From assembly GCF_042646205.1 (NCBI RefSeq), contig NZ_JBHRTF010000004.1, positions 992,001 to 1,056,000 on the forward strand: a DNA stretch of 64,000 nt, in the 5' to 3' direction. Both the position numbers and the translations under genes were made by a program. Under the pieces are notes generated by a model. The model searched no databases, was not told the DNA's origin, and saw only the letters and a list, made by a program, of their open reading frames with translations. Positions within the stretch are counted from its first letter, which is position 1. Every line of letters starts with the position of its first letter. Source of the stretch: Cellvibrio fontiphilus_A. GTDB taxonomy: Bacteria; Pseudomonadota; Gammaproteobacteria; Pseudomonadales; Cellvibrionaceae. Shown piece by piece: positions 25,626 through 34,394 of the stretch.

Positions 25626-27350
25626 ATGATGAGCAAAACCCCGATGAAAGGGTTATTGAGTAGTGCTATTGGTTGGTGTCTGCTCGCCGTATCGGCAAGC
25701 ACTTCGCCGGTAAAGGCAGAAGCACCAGCAGAGATGGAAGACTCCAGCTGCGTGCCATTTGATTCGCGTGTCGCCCGCGAACTTGCGATTACCGACCAGC
25801 ATGCCCGGGTTGAAACCAAGGTGTTCAACGGCCTGGAAGGCAAGCGAATTCGCCATATTCATTTCAATAGTCTGTCAATTTTTGATAAAGATAATCCGCG
25901 CGAAAATAATCGCCTCTACTTATTTCTTAACAAGCTGCATATCAATACCCGCCCAAGGGTGATTGAGGCACAACTTCTTTTTAATGAAGGTGAAGTGCTG
26001 GATATTTCCCGCATCGAAGAGAGCGAACGTATTCTGCGAAAGCGCCCCTATTTAACCAACGCCTATATTTTACCGCTCAATATTTGCCAGGATCAGATTG
26101 ACTTGGTAGTTATCACTCAGGATGCCTGGGCACTGGAACCGCAGTTTTCAGTGAGTAAAGAATCAGAGAGTACCAATTCCGGATTTGCAATTTCTGACGG
26201 TAATATTCTTGGCTCAGGTAATAGCCTCACAGTGGGTTATGAAGAAAATGCTCAGCGCAATCTAGTGAATTATGATTTTCGCAATCCACATATTTTTAAT
26301 TCACAGGTTGCTGTGAAATTGTATTACGCCGATACCAGCGATGGGCGCGACACTATAGTCGATGTATCGCACCCTTTTTATTCATTACAAACACCTTGGT
26401 CTGCAGGGGTATACACACAGGATGTGACTCAGGAAGAAAAAATTCGTCACATGGATATGGAGATCAATGAATTCCAGCACCAGTCAATGAATAGTCAGGT
26501 GTATTTTGGTGTTGCCAGTGAAATTACCAATAATTTTACCCGGCGTTGGTTATTTGGTTTTTCTAATGAAGAAGACAATTTTTATCCCACCCAAGATACT
26601 CTGCAAACAGTGCCACTTGCGCGCAAGGCGGTCTACCCTTGGGTAGAGTTCCAGCTTTTGGAAAATCGTTTTGGCGTTTTTAAAAATGTTAACCAAATTC
26701 AGCGGCCAGAAGATATAGCACTCGGTCAGAATGTCACCTTTAGGTTAGGTTATGGTGGTGCCGCATTTGATAACAGCGAAGATGTAATTCGCTACATAGG
26801 TTCTTATACAAATATTGCAGAAGTTAGTAAGCATCATATTTTGGAAACCGGGATAGCCCTCAATGGTCGCCACTACTCAAACCTTAATAATCTGAGTACC
26901 GCAGTTGCGAGTTTTACAATTAACTACAACTATTTTCAGGATGAAAAGCGGAGATGGTACATGGGGCTGCGCTATGATCTTGGCCAAGACCTGGCGCAAT
27001 ATGAGGAACTGACTCTGGGTGACATTACCGGCTTGCGTGGTTATCCGACGGATTTCCAGCGTGGTGATGAAAGCTATGTTTTTACTCTGGAACATCGCTA
27101 TTTCTCTGACCTGCATATTTTCAATCTCATGCGTGTTGGTGCAGTTGCTTTTATTGATGTAGGTAAAGCCTGGGGCATAGAAGAATATGGCTATAGTCCA
27201 CTGCTTAGTAATTTTGGTGTCGGGCTGCGTTTAAGCTCCAGCAAGGTGCGAATTGGCAATGTGGTGCATATTGATATCGCCACTCCAATGACGGCACGCG
27301 ATGGAGTAGACAAGTATCAACTTACCATTGGTGCTAAACAGCGGTTTTAA
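25626..27350 (+). CDS. BamA/TamA-family outer-membrane beta-barrel protein
   Basis: 574 residues. A signal peptide covers about 1-32 (ending SPVKAEA). One or two POTRA-like units follow (IRHIHFNSLSIFD, then TRPRVIEAQLLFNEGEVLD). The remainder is a 16-strand-type barrel with alternating polar and aromatic residues, GDITGLRGYPTDFQRGDESYVFTLEHRYF (the LRGY/FRG region of Omp85 barrels) and a C-terminal strand ending in F. It is shorter than BamA, with fewer POTRA repeats. It may be a TamA-like or lipid-related barrel; the exact role is not clear. Two ATGs (25626, 25629) are possible starts. Confidence 0.8.
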   Translation: MMSKTPMKGLLSSAIGWCLLAVSASTSPVKAEAPAEMEDSSCVPFDSRVARELAITDQHARVETKVFNGLEGKRIRHIHFNSLSIFDKDNPRENNRLYLFLNKLHINTRPRVIEAQLLFNEGEVLDISRIEESERILRKRPYLTNAYILPLNICQDQIDLVVITQDAWALEPQFSVSKESESTNSGFAISDGNILGSGNSLTVGYEENAQRNLVNYDFRNPHIFNSQVAVKLYYADTSDGRDTIVDVSHPFYSLQTPWSAGVYTQDVTQEEKIRHMDMEINEFQHQSMNSQVYFGVASEITNNFTRRWLFGFSNEEDNFYPTQDTLQTVPLARKAVYPWVEFQLLENRFGVFKNVNQIQRPEDIALGQNVTFRLGYGGAAFDNSEDVIRYIGSYTNIAEVSKHHILETGIALNGRHYSNLNNLSTAVASFTINYNYFQDEKRRWYMGLRYDLGQDLAQYEELTLGDITGLRGYPTDFQRGDESYVFTLEHRYFSDLHIFNLMRVGAVAFIDVGKAWGIEEYGYSPLLSNFGVGLRLSSSKVRIGNVVHIDIATPMTARDGVDKYQLTIGAKQRF

Positions 27351-27384
27351 TTTTTAAATTAACAATGTTTATTGAAGGTTTGTC

Positions 27385-27768
27385 ATGCGAATTTTGCACA
27401 CTATGTTGCGCGTTGGAAATTTGCCTAAATCGGTTGAGTTTTATACTCAAATACTGGGCATGAAATTACTTCGCCAGCAAGATTATCCCGAGGGGAAATT
27501 TACTCTGGCGTTTGTTGGTTATGGTGATGAGGCCGACAATACAGTAATCGAATTAACCTATAACTATGGGGTGGAAAGTTACGATTTAGGTAAAGGTTAC
27601 GGCCATATTGCATTGGGCTGTGAAGATGTTTATGCCACCTGCGCTAAAATTCGTGCCGCCGGTGGAAAAATTGTGCGCGAACCCGGGCCTATGCTGCATG
27701 GCACTACTATTTTAGCTTTTGTGGAAGATCCAGATGGTTACCGGATTGAACTGCTTGGTGTTAAATAG
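27385..27768 (+). CDS. gloA: Lactoylglutathione lyase (glyoxalase I)
   Basis: 127 residues. It isomerises the methylglyoxal-glutathione adduct to lactoylglutathione. The metal ligands expected for the nickel-type enzyme are H5, E56, H74 and E122, all present (ILHTML, VIELTYN, GHIALG, YRIELLG). The length fits the short bacterial form. It stands 34 bases after the barrel protein gene and 46 before selO. Confidence 0.95.
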   Translation: MRILHTMLRVGNLPKSVEFYTQILGMKLLRQQDYPEGKFTLAFVGYGDEADNTVIELTYNYGVESYDLGKGYGHIALGCEDVYATCAKIRAAGGKIVREPGPMLHGTTILAFVEDPDGYRIELLGVK

Positions 27769-27814
27769 TCTCTCCTTTCCCTGCGCTTGATTTGCGTGCC
27801 GAGCACTAAAGTTT

Positions 27815-29434
27815 ATGAAATCCTCCCTTCGTGAATTGTTGTTTGATAATCGTTTGGTGCGTGAATTACCTGCTGATCCGATTACTGAAAATTATCGCCG
27901 TCAGGTTAGCGGTGCAATTTATTCGCTTGTGAATCCAACCCCCGTAAAAAATCCGCAATTGGTTGCTGGTGCAATCGAAGTGGCGGCGTTGTTGGATTTA
28001 GATGCAAGCATTTTCCAACAAGCCGATTTTGTAAAAGTCTTCAGTGGCAATCAATTGCTTGCCGGTATGCAGCCGCATGCTTGTTGTTACGGTGGTCATC
28101 AATTTGGCAACTGGGCTGGCCAGCTCGGCGATGGTCGTGCAATTAACTTGGGTGAAGTTCTCAATAGCAAGGGCGAACACTGGACGTTGCAGTTAAAAGG
28201 AGCAGGGCCAACGCCCTATTCGCGTACCGCTGATGGTCTTGCGGTATTGCGCTCGTCTGTGCGTGAGTTTTTGTGCAGCGAAGCCATGTTTCATTTGGGT
28301 GTGCCCACAACCCGAGCCTTGAGTTTGATCACTACCGGTGAGCAAGTCAGACGCGATATGTTTTATGACGGCAATCCTGCGTGGGAGCCGGGCGCCGTTG
28401 TCTGTCGCGTAGCGCCGAGTTTTACCCGCTTTGGTAATTTTGAGATTCTGTCGGCACGCGGTGAAATTGAACTGCTGAAACGTTTTGTTGATTTCACCAT
28501 TCGCAATGATTTTCCGCAGTTGCTGGCTGCTCCTGATAGCCCCATAACAACAGACACTTATCTTTGCTGGTTTAGTGAGGTTTGTATTCGCACCGCGCAA
28601 ATGATTGCACACTGGATGCGTGTCGGTTTTGTACATGGCGTGATGAATACCGACAATATGTCGATACTTGGTTTAACAATTGATTACGGCCCTTACGGTT
28701 GGTTGGAGGGCTATGATCCCAGCTGGACCCCCAACACCACAGATGCCCAAGGCCGCCGCTATCGCTATGGTAATCAACCGCAGATTGCACTGTGGAATTT
28801 AACGCAATTGGCCAATGCTATTTATCCACTCATCAATTCCGTTGAACCTCTGCAGGCAGCGCTGAGTAACTATCGCATCGAATATGAAAAGTGTGTACAG
28901 CGCGATATTGCAAACAAATTAGGTTTGGTTGCATTTGATTCGCCAAGGGATGAGGCGCTCACTGAAGAATTGTTCGCACTATTACAGTCGGCCGAGATCG
29001 ACATGACTATTTTTTATCGTGAGCTTGCTGGTTATTCGGTGAATGACATTGATCAATATTCAGATCTGGATTGGTTTGCCAACATTGCACCGGCTTATTA
29101 TGAGCAACCCACAGAAGAAAATCGTGTGGTGGCCGTTAGTTGGTTACGACGTTATGGGCAGCGGTTGCAGCAGGATTTGGTTATGCACAATCGCAGCGAT
29201 GTCGAGCGACGCGAGATTATGAACCGCACTAATCCCAAATATGTGTTGCGTAATTATTTGGCGCAACAAGCGATTGATAAAGCAACACAAGGTGACAATA
29301 GCGAAATTGATTGTTTGTTACACCTGTTGCGCAACCCCTATGACGAACAGCCGAACTTTACCAGGTATTATGCCAAACGTCCTGATTGGGCGAGGCATAA
29401 AGCTGGCTGTTCGATGTTGTCCTGTAGTTCTTAA
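27815..29434 (+). CDS. selO: SelO-family protein adenylyltransferase
   Basis: 539 residues. SelO has a protein-kinase-like fold but transfers AMP to protein Ser, Thr or Tyr, and helps redox stress resistance. Visible blocks: CYGGHQFGNWAGQLGDGRA (nucleotide loop), LQLKGAGPTPYSR, HGVMNTDNMSILG (catalytic Asn/Asp) and IDYGPYGW (the metal-binding Asp, equivalent to DFG). The C terminus ends CSMLSCSS: C537 stands where eukaryotic SelO carries selenocysteine before a final Ser-Ser. The downstream neighbour is djlA after 27 bases. Confidence 0.94.
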   Translation: MKSSLRELLFDNRLVRELPADPITENYRRQVSGAIYSLVNPTPVKNPQLVAGAIEVAALLDLDASIFQQADFVKVFSGNQLLAGMQPHACCYGGHQFGNWAGQLGDGRAINLGEVLNSKGEHWTLQLKGAGPTPYSRTADGLAVLRSSVREFLCSEAMFHLGVPTTRALSLITTGEQVRRDMFYDGNPAWEPGAVVCRVAPSFTRFGNFEILSARGEIELLKRFVDFTIRNDFPQLLAAPDSPITTDTYLCWFSEVCIRTAQMIAHWMRVGFVHGVMNTDNMSILGLTIDYGPYGWLEGYDPSWTPNTTDAQGRRYRYGNQPQIALWNLTQLANAIYPLINSVEPLQAALSNYRIEYEKCVQRDIANKLGLVAFDSPRDEALTEELFALLQSAEIDMTIFYRELAGYSVNDIDQYSDLDWFANIAPAYYEQPTEENRVVAVSWLRRYGQRLQQDLVMHNRSDVERREIMNRTNPKYVLRNYLAQQAIDKATQGDNSEIDCLLHLLRNPYDEQPNFTRYYAKRPDWARHKAGCSMLSCSS

Positions 29435-29461
29435 ACTTCTTGATTTCTGGAATAAAAAAGC

Positions 29462-30268
29462 ATGATCAAAGCCTTTGGCTCTCTGGTAAAAATTTTGCTG
29501 CGCGGTGTTTTGTTAGTGGTCGGTTTGGCTGGTGCCTTGCTTGCCGGCATTTTAGGCGGTTTGTTTTTGTTATGGCGCCGCCATAAATCTACGCCCGGTT
29601 TGTCTGCTGAGCAGCGTCAGCAAATCCAGACGACTTTTTTTAATAGCGTGTTTTTGTTGTTGGGGCATTTGGCAAAATCAGATGGTCGTGTCAGTGAAAC
29701 CGAGGTGCAATTAACCGAAGCGCTGATGACAAAAATGGGGCTGACTGCAGAACATCGCCGTGAAGCTATCCGTTTGTTTAAACAAGGCGCAGCACCTGGA
29801 TTTGATTTTTTTGCAACAATTGCAGAATTCAAGCGCGTGTGTGGTGCCAGCCCAAATTTAAATAATATGTTGCTGGTGAACTTGGTTAACCTGGCAATGG
29901 CCGATGGCTTGCTTGATGAACAAGAGGCACAGGTGTTGCGCCAATTGGCTGAACAGCTAGGGTTTTCCCGTTTTGCGTTTGAACAATTGCTGCGTATGCT
30001 CAACGCTCAGGACACCTTTAATCAGGAGCGTGCAAGCTACAAAAATACGCCGCGTGGTGACGAACTCGGTTTGGCTTATGAGGCTTTGGGGGTCGATAAA
30101 AGCGTCAGCGATGCTGAGCTTAAAAAGGCCTACCGTAAACTCATGAGTGAATATCATCCAGACAAATTAATCGGGCAGGGCATGCCGGAAGATATGATTA
30201 AAGCGGCAACTGAACGGTCGCAAGAAATTCAAGCTGCTTACGATCTTATTAAAAAGTCCCGCCAATAA
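29462..30268 (+). CDS. djlA: DjlA-type membrane-anchored J-domain protein
   Basis: 268 residues. One N-terminal membrane segment with a glycine-rich face (GVLLVVGLAGALLAGILGGLFLLW) is followed by a TerB-like helical domain (about 50-190) and a C-terminal J domain with the HPD motif in MSEYHPDKL. J-domain proteins stimulate DnaK. In E. coli, DjlA is linked to envelope stress and capsule control. The domain order matches that family. A 666-base gap follows before the chitinase gene. Confidence 0.9.
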   Translation: MIKAFGSLVKILLRGVLLVVGLAGALLAGILGGLFLLWRRHKSTPGLSAEQRQQIQTTFFNSVFLLLGHLAKSDGRVSETEVQLTEALMTKMGLTAEHRREAIRLFKQGAAPGFDFFATIAEFKRVCGASPNLNNMLLVNLVNLAMADGLLDEQEAQVLRQLAEQLGFSRFAFEQLLRMLNAQDTFNQERASYKNTPRGDELGLAYEALGVDKSVSDAELKKAYRKLMSEYHPDKLIGQGMPEDMIKAATERSQEIQAAYDLIKKSRQ

Positions 30269-30430
30269 TTCTCCCTCTGTTGATAAGGTTATAGTTTTTC
30301 ACTCGCTGTAGCCTTTGATTTCTCTACTCTTCTTACTAAAAAGCCATAAGCAGGTTGTCTGACCGCTTACTGTACATGTCACTTATGACCTCAAAATCTG
30401 TGACTTATAAAGCAAGTTTTTGACAATATG

Positions 30431-30460
30431 TTGACAACGTTGTCTGGTTGGGTGTATTTT
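30431..30460 (+). promoter_or_regulatory. Promoter candidate with LacI/NagR-like operator, chitinase
   Basis: TTGACA (30431-30436), 18 bases, TATTTT (30455-30460) form a sigma-70-like promoter. GACAACGTTGTC (30433-30444) is a 12-base perfect palindrome with a central CG, the form bound by LacI-family repressors; the core TGACAACGTTGTC resembles NagR sites I recall from N-acetylglucosamine regulons. It overlaps the -35 element, so repression would be direct. A second TTGACA lies at 30420-30425. Confidence 0.5.
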
Positions 30461-30697
30461 TCAAACTGAGCCGTTTTTGCTATTGCAAGGTTAACAATAA
30501 AAGTACGCAAGCAAATCCGGATCAAATAGCAATAATATTTTTATAGAAGTACTTAGCTGTTTTTCAGTCTTGTTTTTGTCGTCGTTTCTGTGCTGTTTTT
30601 TTAACTCTGCTAACTGCAGGGCGGGTACGTTTTTCTCCAAATTTAATTTTCAATTTTTTGAGATTTCACTCAGGGCTTTTTATCGCCTGAAGGAATT

Positions 30698-30745
30698 GTT
30701 TTGCACATAAAAAATGCGTTTCCGGCGGTTTTTCGTGTGCAAAAC
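30698..30745 (+). repeat. Inverted repeat in chitinase leader
   Basis: GTTTTGCACA (30698-30707) and TGTGCAAAAC (30736-30745) are perfect 10-base arms around 28 bases. In RNA this would form a stem with a large loop. No T run follows, so it is not a terminator. Confidence 0.65.
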
Positions 30746-30818
30746 AGCTGCGGACGAGGTTGCTGCAGGAAGCTGTTGGCGGACAAAAAATTACAAGGAG
30801 CGCGAGCTTTTATCGGCA

Positions 30819-30842
30819 TGAACAACGCTAGTGAGTTGTTCA
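30819..30842 (+). repeat. Short perfect hairpin before chitinase start
   Basis: TGAACAAC (30819-30826) and GTTGTTCA (30835-30842) pair around an eight-base loop, about 110 bases before the ATG. Function unknown. Confidence 0.6.
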
Positions 30843-30952
30843 GTCGAAGTGAGCTGGAATGAGCGCATCATTGTGTTGATCTATTGGGCATCGATCTGGT
30901 GAAACTTTTTTGCCAGGCGATGAAATAAAAAATTATGCTGAGGAAAGTGTCA

Positions 30953-32728
30953 ATGAAATCCCCAAAACTAGTCAAATTTTTATCAACCCTTGGGTTGCTT
31001 TCAAGCGCGGGCTTGTTTGCGACCCAGGCCCAAGCCTATAACTGTAGCGGCGTGGCCAACTATCAAACTGGCGCCACTTATGCGACAGGTTCGGTAGTGC
31101 AAAATGCCGGTAGTGCATATTCCTGTACTGTTGGTGGCTGGTGTACTGTTGGTGGTCCCTATGAGCCGGGTGTGGGCTGGGCGTGGACTAATGCCTGGAG
31201 TGCACTGGGTAGTTGCAGCGGCTCTGGCCAAAGTTCTTCTGTGGTATCCAGCGTAGCGCCCAGTTCGGTTGCCAGTTCAGTGGTGAGCCAAACTTCATCG
31301 GTTGCTTCGTCGGTGGCATCTGTGGCGGGTTGTGCTGGTTTAAGTGCATGGAGCAGTACTGCGGTTTATACCGGTGGTAACGAAGTGGCTCGCAACGGTG
31401 TGAAATACCAAGCCAAATGGTGGACCCAAGGCCAGGATCCACTGACCAATTCCTCTGCCGATGGCGTCTGGGCTAATAAGGGCCAGTGTGCTACTTCATC
31501 TGCATCTTCGGTAGTGAGTTCAGTTGCCAGCTCAATCACTACATCATCCAGCTCAATTGCCAGTTCAGTGGCCAGCTCCATTCGCTCCAGCGCCTCCTCC
31601 AGCTCGGTGGCTTCTGTTGGTGGTAAAAAAGTGGTGGGTTATTTTGCAGAGTGGGGCGTTTACGGTCGCAACTATCACGTGAAAAATATTGCTACCAGTG
31701 GCTCAGCGGCGCAGCTGACACACATTCTTTACTCTTTCGGTAACGTACAAAACGGCCGCTGCACTATTGGCGATGCTTATGCTGCTTATGAAAAAGCCTA
31801 CGATGCCGCTGGCAGTGTAGATGGTGTAGCGGATACCTGGGGCCAGCCAGTGCGCGGCAACTTCAATCAATTGCGCAAGCTCAAGCAAATGTACCCCGGT
31901 TTGAAAGTGATCTGGTCATTTGGCGGCTGGACATGGTCCGATGGCTTCCCGCAAGCGGCACAAAACCCAACCCTGTTCGCCGAGTCTTGCTACAACCTAG
32001 TGGAAGATCCACGCTGGGCTGACGTGTTTGATGGCATCGACATTGACTGGGAATACCCTAATGAGTGTGGTCTCAAGTGCGATACCACCAGCGGCTTCTC
32101 TGGCTACAAAAACCTGATGCAAGCCCTGCGCGCACGTTTTGGTAGCAACAACTTGCTGACCTCAGCGATTGGTGCCGGTGCAGCCAAGTTGAATGCGGCT
32201 GATTATGCTGGAGCTGCCCAATACGTGGACTTCTACATGCCAATGACCTATGACTTCTTTGGCGCCTGGGACAAAACCGGACCAACCGCCCCACACTCTG
32301 CGCTCTATGGCTACAACGGTATTCCTATTGCCGGTTACCACTCTGACAATGCGATTCAAATTATGAAAGCCAAGGGGATTCCGGCGAGCAAGATCCTGCT
32401 GGGAGTTGGTTTCTATGGTCGCGGTTGGACAGGTGTAACCCAGGATGCGCCGGGCGGTTCAGCGACTGGTGGTGCCGCGGGTACTTACGAAGCAGGCATT
32501 GAGGATTACAAAGTGTTGCGCAATACCTGCCCAGCTACCGGTACTGTGGGCGGCACTGCCTACGCCAAATGTGGCAACAACTGGTGGAGTTACGACACAC
32601 CACAAACCCTGGTTGGCAAAATGGATTACGTGCATCAACAAGGTTTGGCTGGCACCTTCTTCTGGGAGTTGAGTGGCGATACCAGCAACGGCGAATTGAT
32701 CAAAGTTATTGGCGATTCCATGCGTTAA
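30953..32728 (+). CDS. Secreted modular chitinase (two CBM5/12-like modules, GH18)
   Basis: 591 residues. A signal peptide covers 1-28 (cleavage after TQAQA). A chitin-binding-like module (about 29-88, several cysteines and tryptophans) comes first, then a Ser/Val linker (89-125). A CBM5/12 module (126-179, AWSSTAVYTGGNEV and KYQAKWWTQGQDP) and a second Ser/Ala/Val linker (180-222) follow. The GH18 catalytic domain starts about 224 with DGIDIDWE (D360, D363, D365, E367 the acid). It hydrolyses chitin outside the cell. ATG 30953 has GAGGAA seven bases upstream; ATG 30935 is in frame but less well placed. The serine linkers resemble those of Cellvibrio secreted glycosidases. Confidence 0.95.
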   Translation: MKSPKLVKFLSTLGLLSSAGLFATQAQAYNCSGVANYQTGATYATGSVVQNAGSAYSCTVGGWCTVGGPYEPGVGWAWTNAWSALGSCSGSGQSSSVVSSVAPSSVASSVVSQTSSVASSVASVAGCAGLSAWSSTAVYTGGNEVARNGVKYQAKWWTQGQDPLTNSSADGVWANKGQCATSSASSVVSSVASSITTSSSSIASSVASSIRSSASSSSVASVGGKKVVGYFAEWGVYGRNYHVKNIATSGSAAQLTHILYSFGNVQNGRCTIGDAYAAYEKAYDAAGSVDGVADTWGQPVRGNFNQLRKLKQMYPGLKVIWSFGGWTWSDGFPQAAQNPTLFAESCYNLVEDPRWADVFDGIDIDWEYPNECGLKCDTTSGFSGYKNLMQALRARFGSNNLLTSAIGAGAAKLNAADYAGAAQYVDFYMPMTYDFFGAWDKTGPTAPHSALYGYNGIPIAGYHSDNAIQIMKAKGIPASKILLGVGFYGRGWTGVTQDAPGGSATGGAAGTYEAGIEDYKVLRNTCPATGTVGGTAYAKCGNNWWSYDTPQTLVGKMDYVHQQGLAGTFFWELSGDTSNGELIKVIGDSMR

Positions 32729-32761
32729 TTTGCGTGTTGATTATCGATAGTGTGATTGAAA

Positions 32762-32790
32762 ATGGCGACCAATCTGGTCGCCATCTTTTA
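32762..32790 (+). terminator. Terminator after chitinase gene
   Basis: ATGGCGACC and GGTCGCCAT form a nine-base stem around AATCT, followed by CTTTTAAA. The stem is strong and the T run short. Confidence 0.65.
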
Positions 32791-32823
32791 AAGGGCTTGC
32801 GATAAAACTGCCTGACTAAAAAC

Positions 32824-32859
32824 AAAAAGCCCGATTAGTTTTTGCTAATCGGGCTTTTT
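32824..32859. terminator. Bidirectional terminator between chitinase and universal stress genes
   Basis: AAAAAGCCCGATTAG and CTAATCGGGCTTTTT pair perfectly around TTTTTG. A runs on one side and T runs on the other let it end transcription from both convergent genes. Confidence 0.9.
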
Positions 32860-32884
32860 ATATTGTGCTGTTGTGAGCGCGGTA

Positions 32885-33706
32885 TTAACCGTGGTTAATC
32901 ACCATCACATCGGTATCAACAGCGGCAATCAAACGCTCTGCAGTGTTGCCGCGGCGAGTTTTAGTCATACCGTTTTGGCCCAGTGTACCCATCACAATCA
33001 GGTCGGCATTAATTTTTTCTGCCAATGCTGAAACTACGTCAGAGGTGTAGCCGTTTTCTACGTGGATTTTTTCGTTGGGCAAGCCGGTCAAAGCAACCAG
33101 GCGACCGCGATCCGGGTAGCTCATAGAATCCAGATAACCGTTGATTACATGCAAATCAGCGCCGTAGGTATCGGCGTAGAATTTTGCTTGTTCAACGATT
33201 TTTTTGTTCAACTCAATTTGCACGTCGCGCTGCGCCTGCATATTTACGGCAGCGAGAATGACTTTGCGCTGTGCTTTTGCGCCCGGACGAATCAGAACCA
33301 CCGGGCAGTAGGCGCCTTTCAACAGTTCCCACTTGGATTCAGAGAAACTGAAGCGACTGGTGTTGGTTTTGGCGTGCACTGGCAGGTAAATCAAATCGGC
33401 ATCAAAACGTTTGGCGGACTCCATAATGGATTTCTGCCACTCACTCGACCAGGAAACCTCCAGAGTGTATTCAATGCCGGCATTCGCCAGCGGGCTTTTA
33501 ATGTTTTGTTCGAACCAAGTGAGGTCACGGAACAGGTTATCGTTAACAGAGCGAGTGTCTACCGCATCGCCATCGACGGCAACAAAGGCATGAACTTTGG
33601 GTTTAGTGCCTTTCATCAAGGAAGAAACAATAATGGCGCGCTCAAGTGCGATGTGGTGGGTGTCGTTGGGGTCAACAACAACAAACAGCTTTTGTGACTT
33701 TGACAT
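32885..33706 (-). CDS. Tandem universal stress protein (UspE-like)
   Basis: 273 residues made of two Usp domains (about 1-140 and 150-273). The second has the nucleotide-binding pattern GTLGQNGMTKTRRGNTAE (G-x2-G-x9-GN); the first lacks a clear version. Two-domain Usp proteins such as UspE are linked to motility, adhesion and oxidative stress in E. coli. It is transcribed towards the chitinase gene and divergent from the hydratase gene. Confidence 0.85.
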   Translation of the reverse strand: MSKSQKLFVVVDPNDTHHIALERAIIVSSLMKGTKPKVHAFVAVDGDAVDTRSVNDNLFRDLTWFEQNIKSPLANAGIEYTLEVSWSSEWQKSIMESAKRFDADLIYLPVHAKTNTSRFSFSESKWELLKGAYCPVVLIRPGAKAQRKVILAAVNMQAQRDVQIELNKKIVEQAKFYADTYGADLHVINGYLDSMSYPDRGRLVALTGLPNEKIHVENGYTSDVVSALAEKINADLIVMGTLGQNGMTKTRRGNTAERLIAAVDTDVMVINHG

Positions 33707-33768
33707 ACTGGCTCCTACTGGTTCCCTAAAAAGTTAGGTTGTTATTTTTTCGCTGGGGCTAGCATAGC

Positions 33769-33786
33769 AACCCCGTTGGGGTTTTT
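33769..33786 (+). terminator. Small plus-strand terminator-like hairpin upstream of the hydratase gene
   Basis: AACCCC and GGGGTT form a six-base stem around GTT, followed by TTT. It lies between two divergent genes where no plus-strand gene ends, so it may be an attenuator or chance. Confidence 0.3.
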
Positions 33787-33871
33787 ACAGCGTGAAAGCC
33801 GGCGGGTGTAGGCGGGAGCGGCGAAATAAACTTGATATGGATTAAACTGTACGCCGTTTTTACACAGCCCC

Positions 33872-34360
33872 ATGGATAAGACTATGAATTTGCTTGAAAA
33901 CTACCCAATTGGTGAAATTGTTGTCGGCCAGACAGCCAGTTACAGCAAAACCTTAACCGAGCGCGATGTCGTTTTGTTTGCCGCCTGTTCGGGCGATCTG
34001 AACCCTGTACATCTGGATAAAAACTACGCTGCGACTACCGCTTTTGGTGAGCCTATTGGGCATGGTATGTGGACGGGAGCTCTGGTATCGGCAGCTATCG
34101 CCACGCATTTACCCGGCCCGGGGTCGGTATATCGCAGTCAAAATTTGAATTTTAAACACCCCGTCAAAATCGGCGATACCGTCACTGTGACGCTCACAGT
34201 AGCTGAAATCAAAGAGCGGGTGAAATTGGTAACGCTGGATTGTGAATCTCACAATCAGGACGGCAAGTTAATCGCCAAGGGAGTCGCTGAAGTTATAGCG
34301 CCAACCGAGAAACTCGCGTTGGCGCCGGGGCATTTGCCGGAGATTCAACTAGGCAGTTAA
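33872..34360 (+). CDS. MaoC-like (R)-specific enoyl-CoA hydratase
   Basis: 162 residues, single hot-dog fold. The hydratase 2 signature GDLNPVHLDKNYAATTAFGEP carries the catalytic Asp and His (D-x4-H), followed by IGHGMWTGAL. It hydrates trans-enoyl-CoA to (R)-3-hydroxyacyl-CoA, as PhaJ does for polyhydroxyalkanoate synthesis; no pha gene is in the window, so the pathway is not settled. ATG 33872 or 33884 could be the start. Confidence 0.85.
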   Translation: MDKTMNLLENYPIGEIVVGQTASYSKTLTERDVVLFAACSGDLNPVHLDKNYAATTAFGEPIGHGMWTGALVSAAIATHLPGPGSVYRSQNLNFKHPVKIGDTVTVTLTVAEIKERVKLVTLDCESHNQDGKLIAKGVAEVIAPTEKLALAPGHLPEIQLGS

Positions 34361-34394
34361 TGTTGTTAAAGCGCGCTTTGTAATGTCGCAAAAA

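Larger units (their letters stand above)
30269..30934 (+). other. Long non-coding region upstream of chitinase
   Basis: 666 bases without a supported ORF. It holds a promoter-like element with an overlapping operator palindrome (30431-30460), a long inverted repeat (30698-30745) and a short perfect hairpin (30819-30842). If the promoter is used, the chitinase leader RNA would be about 485 bases. The AT-rich stretch 30540-30700 shows nothing else I can name. Confidence 0.7.

Noticed and set aside
30818..30862. 14-codon upstream ORF in the chitinase leader
   Set aside because: AAGGAG is 17 bases before its ATG, too far, and the peptide has no attenuator features.
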